From: Mangifera indica
Lineage: Eukaryota > Streptophyta > Magnoliopsida > Sapindales > Anacardiaceae
Direction of reading: 5' to 3'
Assembly (NCBI RefSeq): GCF_011075055.1
Contig: NC_058137.1
Location: forward strand, 28,195,463 to 28,259,462
Length of the DNA stretch: 64,000 bases
Within the stretch, counting starts at the first letter, position 1. Every line of letters begins with the position of its first letter. Shown piece after piece: positions 23,011 to 36,415 of this stretch. A program made the translations under genes and the position numbers. The notes under the pieces were generated by a model. It did no database searches and had not been told where the DNA came from. It saw only the letters and a program-made list of their open reading frames with translations.

Positions 23011-23696
23011 TCAAATGTTGGGTTGACCAAAGGGTTTGTTCGTTGACTAGTCAATCGGGCTGATAACATCAACATAACAAAACTAAAGATTTCACACAAA
23101 CTTTAGTTATGTAATGTCATCATGATGTTAACATGACATTAATATTATAGTCGAATTGATCTGATTATCAAACTATAATTTAATATTATTTACCTAATTC
23201 AATCCTGATTTAATTTGATCAAATTGTTAAAATAAATTTTTTTATATGCTTATATTAAAAAAACAGACCATTGGTGATTTATCCTTGAAACCACTCATAT
23301 TTGATAAATTATTGTGTGAATATGGCTACAAGAAGAGAGGTCACATTTTAACACGTTACATTTTATAAACAAACATACATATCATTATATAATTTGATGA
23401 TCTATTTTTTAATATCCGGTTGAATACTTAAATGATTTAAGTATTATTTTATTTTTAATTTAAAATCATCTAACTATATAATCAAATATCATTTGAATAC
23501 CCAAATACTTAAAATCCGGCTTATGTATTTTATTGATAATAATGGAACAAGATGAATCACATGCACAGTTGAACATTCAACATGAGTTAAATATCGATGG
23601 AGTCATTCACATTTTGTAAAAAAAATTAAAATTAGAGAAAAGGATAACGGAAAAGAATAAATTCATGTCTTAGTTTTAATGTTAATGAATGTTGCT

Positions 23697-24700
23697 TTAT
23701 CGATAAAATCTGTTCTTAACAAAGTCTGTTGTATTTAAGAACTCCCTTATGGTTACCATTCCTCAATAGTTGCGGCCAAAACAGTCAAACGATGGTCACT
23801 GCCACAAACACCACCACCAGAGGCCTCATAACCATTGGGTGTAACAGCCACTTGATACCCTCTTTACTGCCACCTCCATGATCACACACATTCCATGTAG
23901 GATTAAAAAATGAAGTCACCTCCCACCTGAGAGATGCTCGTGTTATATAATATTTAAGTATCTCGTGCATTAGGCCGACACCACAAATACCGCAATAACA
24001 GTGGGAAGAGGAGCCCATGTGCGCCCGATCAGGTGAGTAGAAACCCGTCGTGTAACAGTGTATATAGTGGAGCGTAGAATACTCGTAACCATGAGATTCC
24101 ACCTGCAACTCCAAAAGTCTTGGAGTGAGGCTGCACGGTGAGGCCCATCGAATTGTGGTTCAAGCTCAAACCCAAAAATGGCTCTAATGGGGGCTGCACA
24201 TATGGCTAAAGTGATCTCAAGTTGACGGTAAACATGGCAACAGTAGAGCACCAAGAGAACATTTTGGTGCAAATAATTTTTATAGCTATACACACAAGTG
24301 ATGAAATCCAAAAGCGCTAAATTGATGCCCAACAAAACTGGCCTCGGAAGCGGCGGGCTAATAGTGGTTGACTTGGGAGTTTCTTGAGATTTCTCTTCAT
24401 CTTCTTGTTTGATCTTGATGGGAAGACATGCGAGAGATATGAGGTAGAAGAGCTTAGATGGGGGTGGAGAGAGGGCCTTGTTCGAAGGCACAGAGGAGCA
24501 GCTTGAAGTTGGTGAGCAAGACTGCCAAGACTGGTGGAATTGAGATTCAAGGGAAAGATTATGAAGAGGAAAAAGATCGGGTGGAGAGAAAGAAGCCTCA
24601 ATAGACCAGAAGGGATTCAAGGTGTTATGTAAAAGCAATAGCAGAGACAAGTTCTGGCCAAGTTCCATACCTGAATGAAGCTCTTGATCTCACCATCCAT
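23697..24700 (-). pseudogene. Wax-synthase-like MBOAT acyltransferase, copy 1, several disruptions
   Basis: The family (long-chain-alcohol O-fatty-acyltransferase, membrane-bound) makes wax esters from acyl-CoA and fatty alcohol in the ER. The start is MDGEIKSFIQVW at 24700. Family motifs are FGFELEPQFD, SLQDFWSCRWNLMVTSILR and GLMHEI. Breaks relative to the copy at 36.4-37.5 kb: a TGA at 24619-24617 (CGA or AGA expected); a deletion of about 20 bp near 24.53 kb that shifts the frame; a 1-base deletion just before GLMHEI (about 23.98 kb); and a 1-base insertion in the following TSFF segment (about 23.91 kb). It ends with a TAA at 23699-23697. The gene is a single exon, as usual for the family. 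It cannot make a full enzyme. Confidence 0.9.
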
Positions 24701-25087
24701 GGGTAAGCTCGTCTCTGTTATCATCTGAATCAGCCTGGGTGGTGTTGTCACGGTTCATACTCCAAAGAGTCCATTGAACTTTGTGGGAACTCTTTTATTC
24801 GTACTCTTCCTTTTGCTTTTAAGTTATTCTATTCGCATGTGATGGCTTCAATAATAAAATCACCCAATAGCACTTCGAGGGCATCAATGCACAATGCTTA
24901 ATGATGTCAAATATTTCGAAAAAAACAAAAATTTCAACACTACTCAATATATTTCTTTTTCTCACAATCGTTGGGTAAGCATAATCATGATAATTATTCT
25001 AGGTAAGAGAGCACATAAAATTTCTCCACAAATTGTTAAATTTGACTAGATTGTACCTTCGAAGAGTCAGTCAACAAAAAATCTGAA
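24701..25087. other. Spacer between broken MBOAT and EDM2 copy A
   Basis: Contains the short upstream region of the MBOAT pseudogene and the 3' UTR side of EDM2 copy A. The sequence is collinear with 37457-37867 in unit 2. No separate gene. Confidence 0.5.
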
Positions 25088-28000
25088 TTACGGGTCCAAC
25101 CAACCTTGGGTACCTGGTTCATAAGGACCAGAAGCAAAGCCCATGCCAGATGGGAATCCGGTATCGGGGGGTGCTCTAAGATCATTAAAGCTTGTTCTAG
25201 GCAACATGGGTGGCTCTGATCGCAAATGAGTTACGCTCTGGTGGTTTGCACCACCCAGTTGAGAATTGTACTGATCCATGGTTGACATGTTCATCCTGTA
25301 AGATGACTCAGGTATTGAACCTAAGTGTCCAAACGTAGGAGGCAGAAATGCTCCCATCTGACCATAACGAGGAGGAGATGTGGCTAGATCTGACTCATTG
25401 TTGTTCATCCCGTATCTCCAACCCGTACCATCAGGGAAGCTAGGCTGGGTGTTTCCGTGATATGCTGTTCCAAACTGCATATGTGAACCAGAGGTGGTAG
25501 GCTCAAAATGTCGATAACTATTGTTGCCAAAACCAGTACATGATGGTATGTCAATGGATTTGGATGGATGGCTGTCCAATGAAGGCATTCCTTGGATCAT
25601 GTTGAGGGATGAATGGTAAGACATTCCCTTGTCACCAAAATGATGATAACCATCATTGCCAAGTCCAGCATGTGGAGGCACCTCAGTAGATCTGGAAGAG
25701 TGACCCTCCAGCATTGATATTCTATCAAACACATTGGCTGGAGAACAGTGAGGCAACCTCTGCTCATCAAAATGTTGATGACCATTTTCGCCAAATCCGA
25801 CATGTGAAGGTATCTCAGCACATTTGGACATGTGTTGTTCCACAGAGGATCTTCCATCAATCATGCTGGCTGGTGGACTTTGAGGAATTCCCTTGTATGT
25901 CTCACTTCCCAGATTCCTCCCAACATTATGTCTGTCCAAAGAAGATTTTTCACTCATTCCTCTTCCAGCCTTCTTATCCCGCTCCCTCTTCATTGAAGCC
26001 TTCCTAGACTGATTCTCCCCAGAGCCACCGCCATTGCTTTCTCCCCCACTAGTTTTGTCAGGTGAATTTCCTTCATCAGTATCTGATATTTGCATGGGTA
26101 CCTCCATTTCAATGTTTTGAGGAAGACCTGTCATCATGGTAGTACCATCAAAATGACCAAGAATATTTTCCAAAGAGAGATCTCCCCACATGGAGGTTTC
26201 AACATAATCACCACGAACATTTTGTGACAGAAGATCTGTCGCCATAAAGGCATCACCATCGTCACAGTGAACATCTTCCATTGGATGATCAAGGATATGA
26301 GTCTCATTGCAGTTTCTTCCCAAATCTGATGCTTCCTGTTGCCTGGATATGTGACCATGCTTTTCAGCTATAACCTTGTGTCCAGCAGCCCAATCAGGGT
26401 GACTCCAAAGATAGAGCGGTGGCACTGTTAAGTTCCACTGATCCATTTGCTTGTCCTTCTCATCAACAGATCCAGGAAGATAGAATGACTAAAAAAGGAA
26501 GGTGCCACAAGAAGCCACCATAAAAACTCCAGTTTAAAAGAAAAGAATAGTTACAAGCATACCAAAAGGAAGTTCACAAAGCATCCAAGTTTACCTTTCC
26601 AGTGAGAAACAGATCGTCCTCCCAAACCAGAACATAAGGTGTTGTCTTTTTGTCCAGCCTGGTTGAAGGAAGCAAATGCAAGCAAATGAGACAGACAGAC
26701 ATTCACAGAAACACAAAGAGAGAGATGCAAGACAGCATATCAATACCTTTCTGCCTCTGGTGGAACAATCAGAATAAGGAGCTTCGGGTTAAACTCCAGA
26801 GCTTTATTAATAAATTTGTTTGCCAAAGCTGCTTTAACTCCAAAAGGAGGATTTAGTCCCATAATCTATTGAAAAAGCACAAATAAGAAATTGTGAAGCA
26901 GTCTCCAACAAGTTTCTGGAACTAATGATTGAATTCTGATTCCTGAAAAAGATATATCATCTTTCCTTACCAATTGGGACCCTGGAGCTAATTCTTGAGG
27001 TTTAACTGTCATCCAGTCTCTCTTCTCAAAATTGAAGTTGTTCTGCCAGAAGAGAAGATATAAACAAATTAACAATTTAAGTGAACAAGCACATGCCCAT
27101 ACACACAATAAAGAGAAGAAGAGCACATACAACAAGGTATTGAATATAATCAAATACCCATTCTCCCCTCTTCCAAATCACCCAACCCAACAAATACAAG
27201 GACTGATCAATAAACACTGTCAAAACATGGGTACTAGTTAAATTAGCGGCTTGAATCTCTTGGCTACACAAAAGTTCTTTGGATCAAATCCTACTCACAC
27301 CAGGGTTTGGTTTATATTTGTAAATTACAAAAATAAAAGAGGGAGGGGGAATTATGGATTGGAACAGCACTGTTAATCTGCATTTAAAATGGCTCCACAT
27401 AAAAACACCGGGTACGAATATAGACAAGTCAGCAAATTGAAGGTTACCTTAGCCTGCAAGATGTCAAAATTTTTGTAAAAGCATCTCTTCCCAGTTTCTT
27501 CAAGCTTCTTTTTCAATAGGCTACTAAACTCATTAGCGCCACAACAGAAATCAACAATCTGCTCAAAGGAGAACTAATAATCAAGCAATTCACATACAAA
27601 TATTGATGCAAAAATAAATGTTAGACTTGATGATAAAACTACATCAGAATCACTAGATGTTACTTAAACTGGGAGCAGATTGAATCATAAAACACTGAAA
27701 ATTCTTATGTGAGTACAGCTGGAATTACCAAAGACAATAAATACTAAAAACTATCATGTACAAACTAAAATTCTACTGCTATGTAATTGCCTCATAGTCT
27801 ATTACAATTCTGTAAACATGTTCTGGTTTTCATCTGTAAAAAACAATAAGTGTGCTACAAATTCTTACCATATCTCCATCTTGTACATACCAATGGAGCT
27901 TATCAACAATCTGCGAATCAGATTTCATACTTCAGCATTCTTTAATCTAAATGGCAGTGATTCTATAGATATCAAAAATAATAATAATAATAATAACAAG

Positions 28001-31000
28001 ACTCATAATGGAAACAACAATTACAGAATAGCTAATGAAATATAAAGTCAACATGAGGTAACATATTCAACGTATACTGACGATGGGAAGTCGATAACCT
28101 AAACTGCAAAGGACTACATGAACATACTGCATGCATCCTACCAAGACTGCACTCTCCCGACCTTGCTCTTGGCCCACAAGGTATTGCATTCTAAAAGCTA
28201 TGGCATTGATTTCCCTCTGCCACAAATATTGTCCTTCATAGTCTATTCTCGTTACCCACAACTTAGAATAAAACATAAAAAAGGTAACATTCATTGAAAC
28301 AGTCAACAAGATACTAAGAATATTTATTTTTCAATAAACGAACCTTTTTGTTATGTTGAATCTGAAAACTTTCTCAAGAGTCAACATTTGCTTTCATAAC
28401 TAAACCATAAAAAACAACTAAGGTACAATAATTTTATTATTAAGAGGAATGCTTTATTTCTGTGGTTGGAAAACATAATTTACATGTCTGTAATTAGACA
28501 TGTAAACAAGATATACACAGAATCTATAAAGGGCCGGTTTAACTTATAAGCAAACATCTAATAGATTAAAGAGATACCAAAAAAAATATAAATACAAAAT
28601 GTCCAAGAGAAATTGATAAGATTAAGTCACCTCTTGAAGTTTCTCTGTTTTAGTAAAATGGCGACCAAATGATGTATATCGTGCAGCATGGAAAAAGGGA
28701 GCAAGATACACCTTAAGTTTGCTCTAAATTATAAAGAACAAAAACAACTTGAGAAATAATCAAATACAATATAATAAAAAGGAAACATTGAATGAATTAG
28801 TACAGAGACAAAATTAATAAATTCAAATAAATGCCAAAACAAAAAACAAAATCCTGTACAAACTATGCTAGAAATCCCAATAAATCCTTCTTGGTGTAGG
28901 GTAATAAAATTAAGCATTGGAAACCACCTTCCACTTAAAGATCTGATTGACAACCTCAGGTTCACAAACAGCTTTTGAATCTTCAATACTGCTTCCTTCT
29001 TCCTCTAGTTTCTTTAAAGCAGTTCGAACAGCCTGCATATGCATATGAAGTAAAATTACCAAATATACAAGTTCAAAAAGGGAAGGACTGTTATACCCAT
29101 CTACAGCAATGGGCCACACTTTAAAAATCAGTATATATACCTCAACTGAGCCCTCCACTTTTTCCATTGAGATGGCCTTGTCAACAACTGCTTTTAAGGA
29201 ATTTGTATGCGTAGATGGAATTCTGAGCCTTTTTTGAATGTCTTTCAAAGTTATTTTGGAAGCAGCATCTTTCATCAAAGAAAGTAACCTACGTTGCGGT
29301 AAATAAATCAAACAATAAGACACAATACAGCATGAGGATCATACTTAAAACTCAGTCAGTCTGCCACTGTATCTGCCTAGTGCATTCGATATAAAGTCTA
29401 ACACAAGTGATGTGATTATTGTAAAAGAAGGCAGTAACAGAATAGGATCACCTCCTCTCGGTTTCAGCATCTAACGAAGGTAGCTCACTCAACTTCATTT
29501 TGGTAGGTTTAACAGATACACTCTTCTGAAGTTCACTGACAAGAGACAGGGAGGTTTTCTTTGCATCAGGCATGTAGGACCTATCTACCTCCAGTAAGAC
29601 AGACTTTACAGTTTCCTTCACATTCTTTCTGTGAGCATCCTTTGCTTTAATTTTCATTGATTGGTCTGAACCACCAGATAGCTTCTGAATTTTTCTAGTA
29701 GATTCACTCTGCTTCACAACAGAAGGAAAACGTTTAAGCACATTCACAGCAGGTTTTGCTGAAGTGCATGCTATTGAGTTGAGAGTGCTTTTCATTGACA
29801 CAAATTTCTCCTTGGTTGCAGGTATTGCTGATGTCTGTTTTTGTTTCAGTCCCTCAAAAATAGTCTTCTTTAATTCCATACCAGGAAAACTAATATGATC
29901 TCGAATTGGAGTCCCCATGTCTTCATCAATCTCATGTTTTCTGTCCAAAAATAGGGAGTCAAAGATTTGGCAAGTTTAGACCAACTAAAGGAAGAAGAAA
30001 AGCAACTAAGGCAAATACTTACGTACAATATATCAAAATGCGATTAGGCAATAGACCCTCCCAAGCTCTGGCTATTACACCATCTTCTTCTTCACCCTCA
30101 AATACAATGTCCCTGACAAAAACATTCAAATATCAAGCATCTCGTAACTATAGTGAAATAAGTTTAAAAAAATCAGTAGCACCTTGGAAATAAGTTTAAA
30201 AAAATCAGTAGCACCTTGGCAAGCATTTCCTGTGGTAAGCCTTGGGGCACCGCCTGCACAAAGCAAACTGCAGATCTATGTCCTTCTCAATCTCAAATTG
30301 TTTACAAACATAGCATTTGTGAATGGGACATATAAAGGATTCTCCAGAAAAAATGCTTTCCTGAAACTGTTTCACAGCAACTTCATCACCTCCCAAAAGC
30401 CATTTTGAGACACAATGGGGATGATAAAAGCGACCACAGCTCGCAGAATCACAACGAAAAACCTGAAAGATAACATCTAAACAATCATAATGCATTTTTT
30501 ATCAAGGATAGAGGATTAAAAAATATACAAAAGGTTGACTGTCTCGCAACTGTAAAGCTAGTGACTCAAGCATGAAAGCCAGTGACTCAGGGTAACAGAG
30601 GATAATCAAACCATTCAAAACTTTTTTTACTGAGAAAACTATTTTGGAAAACAAAGAAAAAGACACAAACTCTCACTTCTTTAAAGTAAAGCTAGCAATA
30701 AAATACTAATATTATTTTAAAAGTGTTGAAATACTATGGAAAATTGAAACAAGAAATGAAGCAAAAAAGGAAAGCAGGTCAGCAAGGCTCCCATAATAAC
30801 AATGACATACAGAAAAAATGGAGCAGGAAAAATATTGAGAAGCACATTCCTCACCAAGTGATAAGAACAAGAGAATCGCCACTGGTAACAAATTGTGAAA
30901 AAAAAATAGCCAGAGGAAAAAAGCGTGGAAGGGCATCCTATGGATTACAACATGTATGGTAGAAAGAACCCCCAATATAACAAGATTACAAAAGCAAATA

Positions 31001-33129
31001 AAAAAACACCATGCAAAATGCCTAAATCAAGAAGTTATCTGATTTTTGGTTTGCATTTTTTCTCCATTTGTGAAGAGAAGGAGGTGGTTGATTACCAACA
31101 AAACTTTCTTTTCACCAAATTAACTAAAATTACCACCCCAGAGAGGCCTATTAAACCTAGTTCTTTTGAACATGGAAGCAGAAGGAACCATACTTCTGAA
31201 ATTGATGTGCGGACAAATAAAATTTAATCATAATGCGAATAACCATAAAAAAAATATAGGAAAAAGCCATTATTTTGTAAATCCATGAACAAACCAATGT
31301 GAAATAGAAATTAAAAGTCATACTAACATAACTCATACCTCTGCACCAGAAGCCTTTTCAGAGGAACCTAACTTTCCACAAATAAAGCACTGATGTTGCT
31401 TATATTCACAATTCTTACAGGAAAATTTCCGAATTGCCTGCCATATTGAGGGGGAAAGCACGTTAAAAGATACACTCCTACATGTTCTAGAAAACAAAGA
31501 AATGACATTCAAAATATGAAACAAAAGCATACGTCCACTTCATCCTTAGTAAGGCCAAGAGATACACACTGCGATTCTTCACCATCCTCTACAGTTGCAT
31601 GAAATGACCTCTTGCACCCCTTTTCACAACTGTAAGATATCAAAATCAAATTCATCAAATTATGCAGTAACATACCACCAAAAAACAAAACAAAAGAAAA
31701 TAAACAACTAAAATGTAAAGAGAAGCTTGTATCTAATTTTTTAACCATGTTAACACTTTCCAGGGGGAAGATCGGATAGAACTAAAATAGGTTCTACATC
31801 ACAATTATAATGTACAGAACACATAACGACATGAGCTGAGTAGAAACATAACTTAATAAACAAGCTGATAAACCCTTACAGTAGTGGAAGCATCATCATT
31901 GATGATGACAATGAGAATGATGCCAATAAGTTTCACAACAACATCAATATTGATAAGGCCACCATGGTGATAATAATGATGAAAACATCTAGAAAGTATA
32001 CCCCAAGGAGCGCAAAATATCAATCAAACTTAGGAGACCAATAAAAATACAAGATGATGAGTTGTAAAGCACAGGTAATAAAATATAAATAGATGATTAA
32101 CTAATCAAAATCTCATACCACAAGAGTTCACCACCATTATCACAAATCGAACAAACAGTATCAAATAAGTCTTCCTCTTTATTGGAGTCATCATCCCCTC
32201 CATCATCGATCATATCATCTTGATCATCAACTATGAAACTAGATCTCATCACAGATTGAAGATCCTGAAAAATCAGTCAGAGGGGTTACTCTACAATATT
32301 AAATTTTGAAAATAAATACAAAAAGAAGAGAGTAAAAATGGTTCAGAGAGGCAAATGCACAAAGAATAGCTAAAGAGAAGCACAAAGCAAAACCTCATCA
32401 GATAGTCTCCTCTTCCTCGGCTTCTCTTCTAAAAATTTGAGCAGAAACTGTTCATACCATATAATTGCCTTCATATACTTGATAAGATGCTCATTACACA
32501 TTACAATTCAAATGACAATGAGTCAGAACAGACACACAAACCTTAGACTTTGCTAAGGTCACATCCCTTTTAAGCGCTTCACTGACTAAATCCATGTGGT
32601 CCACCAAATCATTTTGTGAAGGTCTCACCTCATGCAAGCTGCAAACCAATGAAACTATCAGCAAAATATAGAAAAAGGTCACATGAGATGAAACCCAAAT
32701 TTTTCACGAGTTAGAAGTATACCTGAAGACCTTAGACAAGTGGTCCCAAATAGATTTCCCAGTTGCTTCTGGATTTCTTTTTGCATAAGAAAGGCAATGC
32801 ACTGTGATCAATATTGTCCTAATAATTTTCTCAAAGCTTTTCCTAGGTTTCTGAAGTTTTATCCAACTTTTTTCTTTAGAAAGCACATATATTTCAGGAT
32901 TTTCATTAGTAAGATCAAATCTCCAACCTACTACGCGCTTATAAATCTTCTGGAGCCCATTATCAGCAGTTCCGTCCAAGAATATATGCATTTTGTTACC
33001 AGTAGCATTCTCATCTTCATCCCACTGAACTGGCAACACAGAAAATGAAACAGGCTCATCTTTCTCATCTACAAAATTGTAATTTGAAACTGGCCCAACC
33101 TCACTCTCATCATCTGAAGATGCCATCAT
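25088..33129 (-). CDS. EDM2: EDM2-like PHD-finger protein, copy A, 1293 aa, intact
   Basis: In Arabidopsis EDM2 is a nuclear PHD-finger protein that binds modified H3, controls polyadenylation of genes with intronic heterochromatin, and sets expression of the resistance gene RPP7. Eighteen coding exons: 33129-32723, 32638-32542, 32447-32394, 32264-32119, 31629-31533, 31437-31339, 30462-30215, 30112-30023, 29940-29452, 29288-29141, 29032-28928, 28723-28631, 27910-27869, 27558-27448, 27042-26971, 26865-26747, 26658-26595, 26488-25088. PHD-type Cys/His clusters are seen in CSICDNGGELLCC, CEYKQHQCFICGK, CGRFYHPHCVSKW and CRRCPKAYHRKC. A methyltransferase-like domain follows, with motif I VDFCCGANEFS and motif IV-like GLNPPFG. 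The C-terminal 460 residues carry three imperfect repeats of about 43 aa and end GWLDP. The start is chosen as MMASSDDESE, shared with copy B; the frame is open further upstream here but not in copy B. Confidence 0.95.
30155..30218. repeat. 32-bp exact tandem duplication across an EDM2-A splice donor
   Basis: Two identical 32-bp units, 30155-30186 and 30187-30218, abut. On the minus strand each contains CAAG|GTGCTACTG, so exon 7 has two identical donors 32 bp apart. The proximal one (exon end 30215) keeps the frame. Copy B has a single unit at the same place (about 43272-43307). Confidence 0.95.
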
Positions 33130-33800
33130 CACCCTTGACTTCTCAATTGTACCTAAACAACACATGCCAAACTTTAAATTTCACAAGCAAGTTAAGAAAC
33201 ATTGAAACAATGAGTAAAAATCAAAATTAGCTAACACTAAACAAAAAGCATCCACTAACACCGTATTTAAAGGAAAAAAAAAAAAAAAAGCCACCTCAAG
33301 GGTTTCACCAACCAAACACTTGAAAATTAAAACATTTAAAAATCATTATTTCAATCACATACATTCTACATAACAAACTAAACTAAACATTTGACGAATT
33401 AGGGAGTCACCTCACCGGTGCTTCCACTCTATATTTTTCTTCTCCCAATTTTGCAATATTATTTCGCGGTTATACAGTAAGAGTTACGTGGCGAAGGCGA
33501 AATAAGCCCTCGAACTTTCTTTCCTTCACTTATTTTCCCTTTCCGAAATTTTCTGAGTAACCAAACAGAATGCCTACCACGATTAACCCAAAGAGGAAAA
33601 TAAAATCAATAATAAAAATAAAAAAGTCAGTAATCATAAAGGAAATTTTACACTTACCTGATGATAAACAACTCGAATTATTATTCTAAGTAATTAAAAC
33701 CAAAATCGCCAGAGAGAGACTTCGAGTAGGGCTTCTGGAAGAAAGCAATTAAAATTTTGAATCGAATAGGAAGTTGATAAAGAGAAATTCAACCGCTAAT
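33130..33800 (-). other. 5' UTR, leader intron and promoter of EDM2 copy A
   Basis: A probable non-coding exon near 33780-33660 ends in the donor atcag|gtaagt (33659 side). A probable acceptor, ttgtttag|gtacaattg, lies near 33157. The leader intron is about 500 bp. The arrangement is conserved in copy B (46270-46830), which supports it. Confidence 0.55.
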
Positions 33801-35718
33801 TTATTGGAAGGCGGACGTGGACACGTGAGGACCCCTTTCAGCCTTTGAGAATTCCAAGGGTAATCAAGTAATTTTAAAGGATTTTTCCCCTCTTTCTCTT
33901 AAACATTTATTTATTAATTCATTAAAATTAAAATTTAATTTTAAAGTTTAAGGGCAAAATAGACTTTCTGTAGTCATATGATGGTGTTCAGTTGGTTTTG
34001 TCTAATGGCGGCTAATACTTGGGGCATGTTAACCTTATCATGTTCATCTCACACAATTTTTGTTAGGGATGATTTTGAAAAGTTTGTTTAAATTTGAAAC
34101 AAATTTAGTTTAAATGAATCCAAACATAAGCTCGAGATAATGAATACAAACCTAAGTACGAGTTGAAAAGTAAAACTAGAAATGAATCGAAATCTAAATT
34201 TGAACTCAAATCGTATTTGGCTCACGAGTTAAACACAGTTTACTTGAAATCTTAACAAACGATATTGTTTTTAATCTTATCTAAAAATAGGATTAAATTC
34301 AAGGTGGGTTTGTTTAGGCTCAAAATAAGTTTAACTTAGACGAATCCGAAACAATGAACACGAACTCAATCACAAACATTTGATTAAGTGAGATCAGTGA
34401 GTCCAATCCAATACAAGTCATCCCTTATTTGAGCTCGGTTCGACTCTGTTTTAACCCTAGTTTCTATGCCAAATTGGGATTTAACCAAGATTAGGTTAAC
34501 GTCGGTCCACCTAGGGCTGGATTCGAACTGAGTCGAGCTCGATTCGGTTCATATATAATTATCTCGAGTTCGAGCTCGAACTCGACCGAACTCGGCTAAG
34601 GCCGGCTCTTTTCGGACTCTACCAAATCGAGTTTGAACTGACTTGATTTGAATCTAACCCTAGGTCCATCTAACAATTGAATCGAAAATGTTATAAATAT
34701 GTATCAATCAGTTAAAATAAATTGAACAAAAATTATATCAATATTTAAATCAGAGAGTAGAGGCCTGACGATAGAGTTAGAATATCGTCAAAAACAAAAT
34801 TTTGCGAAATAATTTTGTTATTTAATGGTAAAGTACAAAATTCGGGTTACATATCATAAAAATCAATTTTAAGTTAGCCGTGTGCCATTGCTTGGGTTTA
34901 AATCCAACAAATAATTGTTGACATCATCATTATAGGTCAACTAGGCTTTTGGAGCTAATTTGAGCCAAGTAAACTCAGGGATCAAATTTAAACCAACTCA
35001 AGTTTAACTTAATTTAAAAAAGTCAAACTTAAGTTCAATTATAATGTCAAGTTAAATTCAAACTAAACTCAATATTTAATTCGATATTATAATTAAGTTA
35101 AAATTAATCAAAACAACGTTATTTTGACATGTATTAATCAAAGTAACATTTAACTTTTTCAAACCAAACTTTTTAAGACTTGTAAGTTTAACAAACCAAA
35201 CACTTTTAAACTCAAATCTGACAATATAAAATATTTAGACTTGAGTTTACTAAATTGAGATTATTCAAGGCTAGCTTATTTCAAATCAATCGCGTCAACT
35301 CAAATCGAATCCATCCTTACCAAACAAACTACTTCAATTAGTAGTTCTTTAATGATGCCCTCTTTCAATTAAAATGGTATCTATTCTTGAATAATGGGCT
35401 TAAATTGCATGTTTAATGTTTATGGTGAATTTGCTCCAAACTCGAGTAACTTAGATTGATCATTGTTTGAATTATTGTTCAACTTGACTCACTTTATGAT
35501 TCTTCTTCTTCCCGTCTAACTAAAAATTTAAATGAGTCAAACATGATTTCAAGCTAACCATTATAAAGTCAAATTCAACTTTAACTTACCCTGGTTTAAA
35601 TTCAATTCAGCTTGATGCTCAATCTATCACATCACTTCTTCGGTTTACCACAAATCATGTATAAAAAAAAACTGTTGACAGAGATGAAAACCGCAGTTGA
35701 AGAGAAATATCAAAAATT
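33801..35718. other. Intergenic between the two duplication units
   Basis: Homology with the end of unit 2 runs to about 34050. About 34080-34480 and 34900-35300 are degenerate repeats rich in 'gagctcga', 'aactcaaatc' and 'tgagtttaa' motifs, and an AGCTCGAG-family transposon lies at 34513-34662. No gene was recognised. The equivalent stretch after unit 2 is much shorter (about 300 bp), so this spacer has grown or the other has shrunk. Confidence 0.5.
34513..34662. mobile_element. AGCTCGAG-rich non-autonomous transposon, 150 bp, 9-bp TSD
   Basis: Starts agggctggattcgaactgag and ends ttgaatctaaccct. Flanking direct repeats are ggtccacct (34504-34512) and ggtccatct (34663-34671), 8 of 9 identical. 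It is the same family as 3293-3618 but half its length. Confidence 0.65.
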
Positions 35719-35748
35719 CTGTTGATGGAGATGAAAACAGCAGTTGAA
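35672..35748. repeat. 30-bp direct repeat at the junction of the duplication units
   Basis: ctgttgacagagatgaaaac... (35672-35701) and ctgttgatggagatgaaaac... (35719-35748) agree at 27 of 30 positions. They sit where unit 1 ends and unit 2 begins. A related string follows unit 2 at about 47425-47455. Confidence 0.75.
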
Positions 35749-36415
35749 TTGATCAAAGGGTTTCTTCGTGGATTGGTCATCAAACCTATGACACTAACAT
35801 AACAAAATTGAAGGTTTAAAACAAATTTTAGTCATAATGTCATCATACTGTTACTGACATTAAAATAATAATCGAATTGGTTTGATTGTTGAACCATAAT
35901 TTAATACTGATTTAATCTAATCAAATAGTTAAAACAAGTTTTCCGATATACTTCTACTAAAGACAAACCCTTGATGATTTATCTCGAACTACTAATATTT
36001 GATAAATCATTGTGTGCATATGGCCATAAGAATAGAGGTCATATTTTATAAACAAACATACATATTATTATATAGTTTGATGATTTAATTGTTATTTGCT
36101 TATTTTTTAATATCCAATTAAGTATTTATATTATATATTAGTATGTGATTAAATATTACTTTATTCTTAATTTAAAATTATATAATTACATAATAAGATA
36201 TTATTTGAATACTCAAATACTTAAAACTAAGCTTACATAGTTTTATTGATAATAATGAGACAAGATGCATCACATGCAAATTTGGAGCATTCAATATGAA
36301 TTAAATATCAATGGAGTCATTCCCATTTCCTTAAAAAAATAAAAATAAAAATAGAGAAAATAATAATGAAAAAGAAATGGTTCCTGTCCTAGTTTTAATT
36401 TTAATTAATGCCGCA

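Larger units (their letters stand above)
23010..35720. repeat. Segmental duplication, unit 1 (broken MBOAT + EDM2 copy A)
   Basis: Tandem partner of 35740-47480. Exons, introns, UTRs and flanks are all collinear and highly similar. Homology begins near 23010-23030 (compare gaccaaagggtttgttcg with gatcaaagggtttcttcg at 35752) and extends past the EDM2 promoter to about 34050. The far right end (35640-35720) matches sequence beyond unit 2 (47395-47480). Both units carry the MITE at 23.4/36.1 kb at the same place, so that insertion is older than the duplication. Confidence 0.9.
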
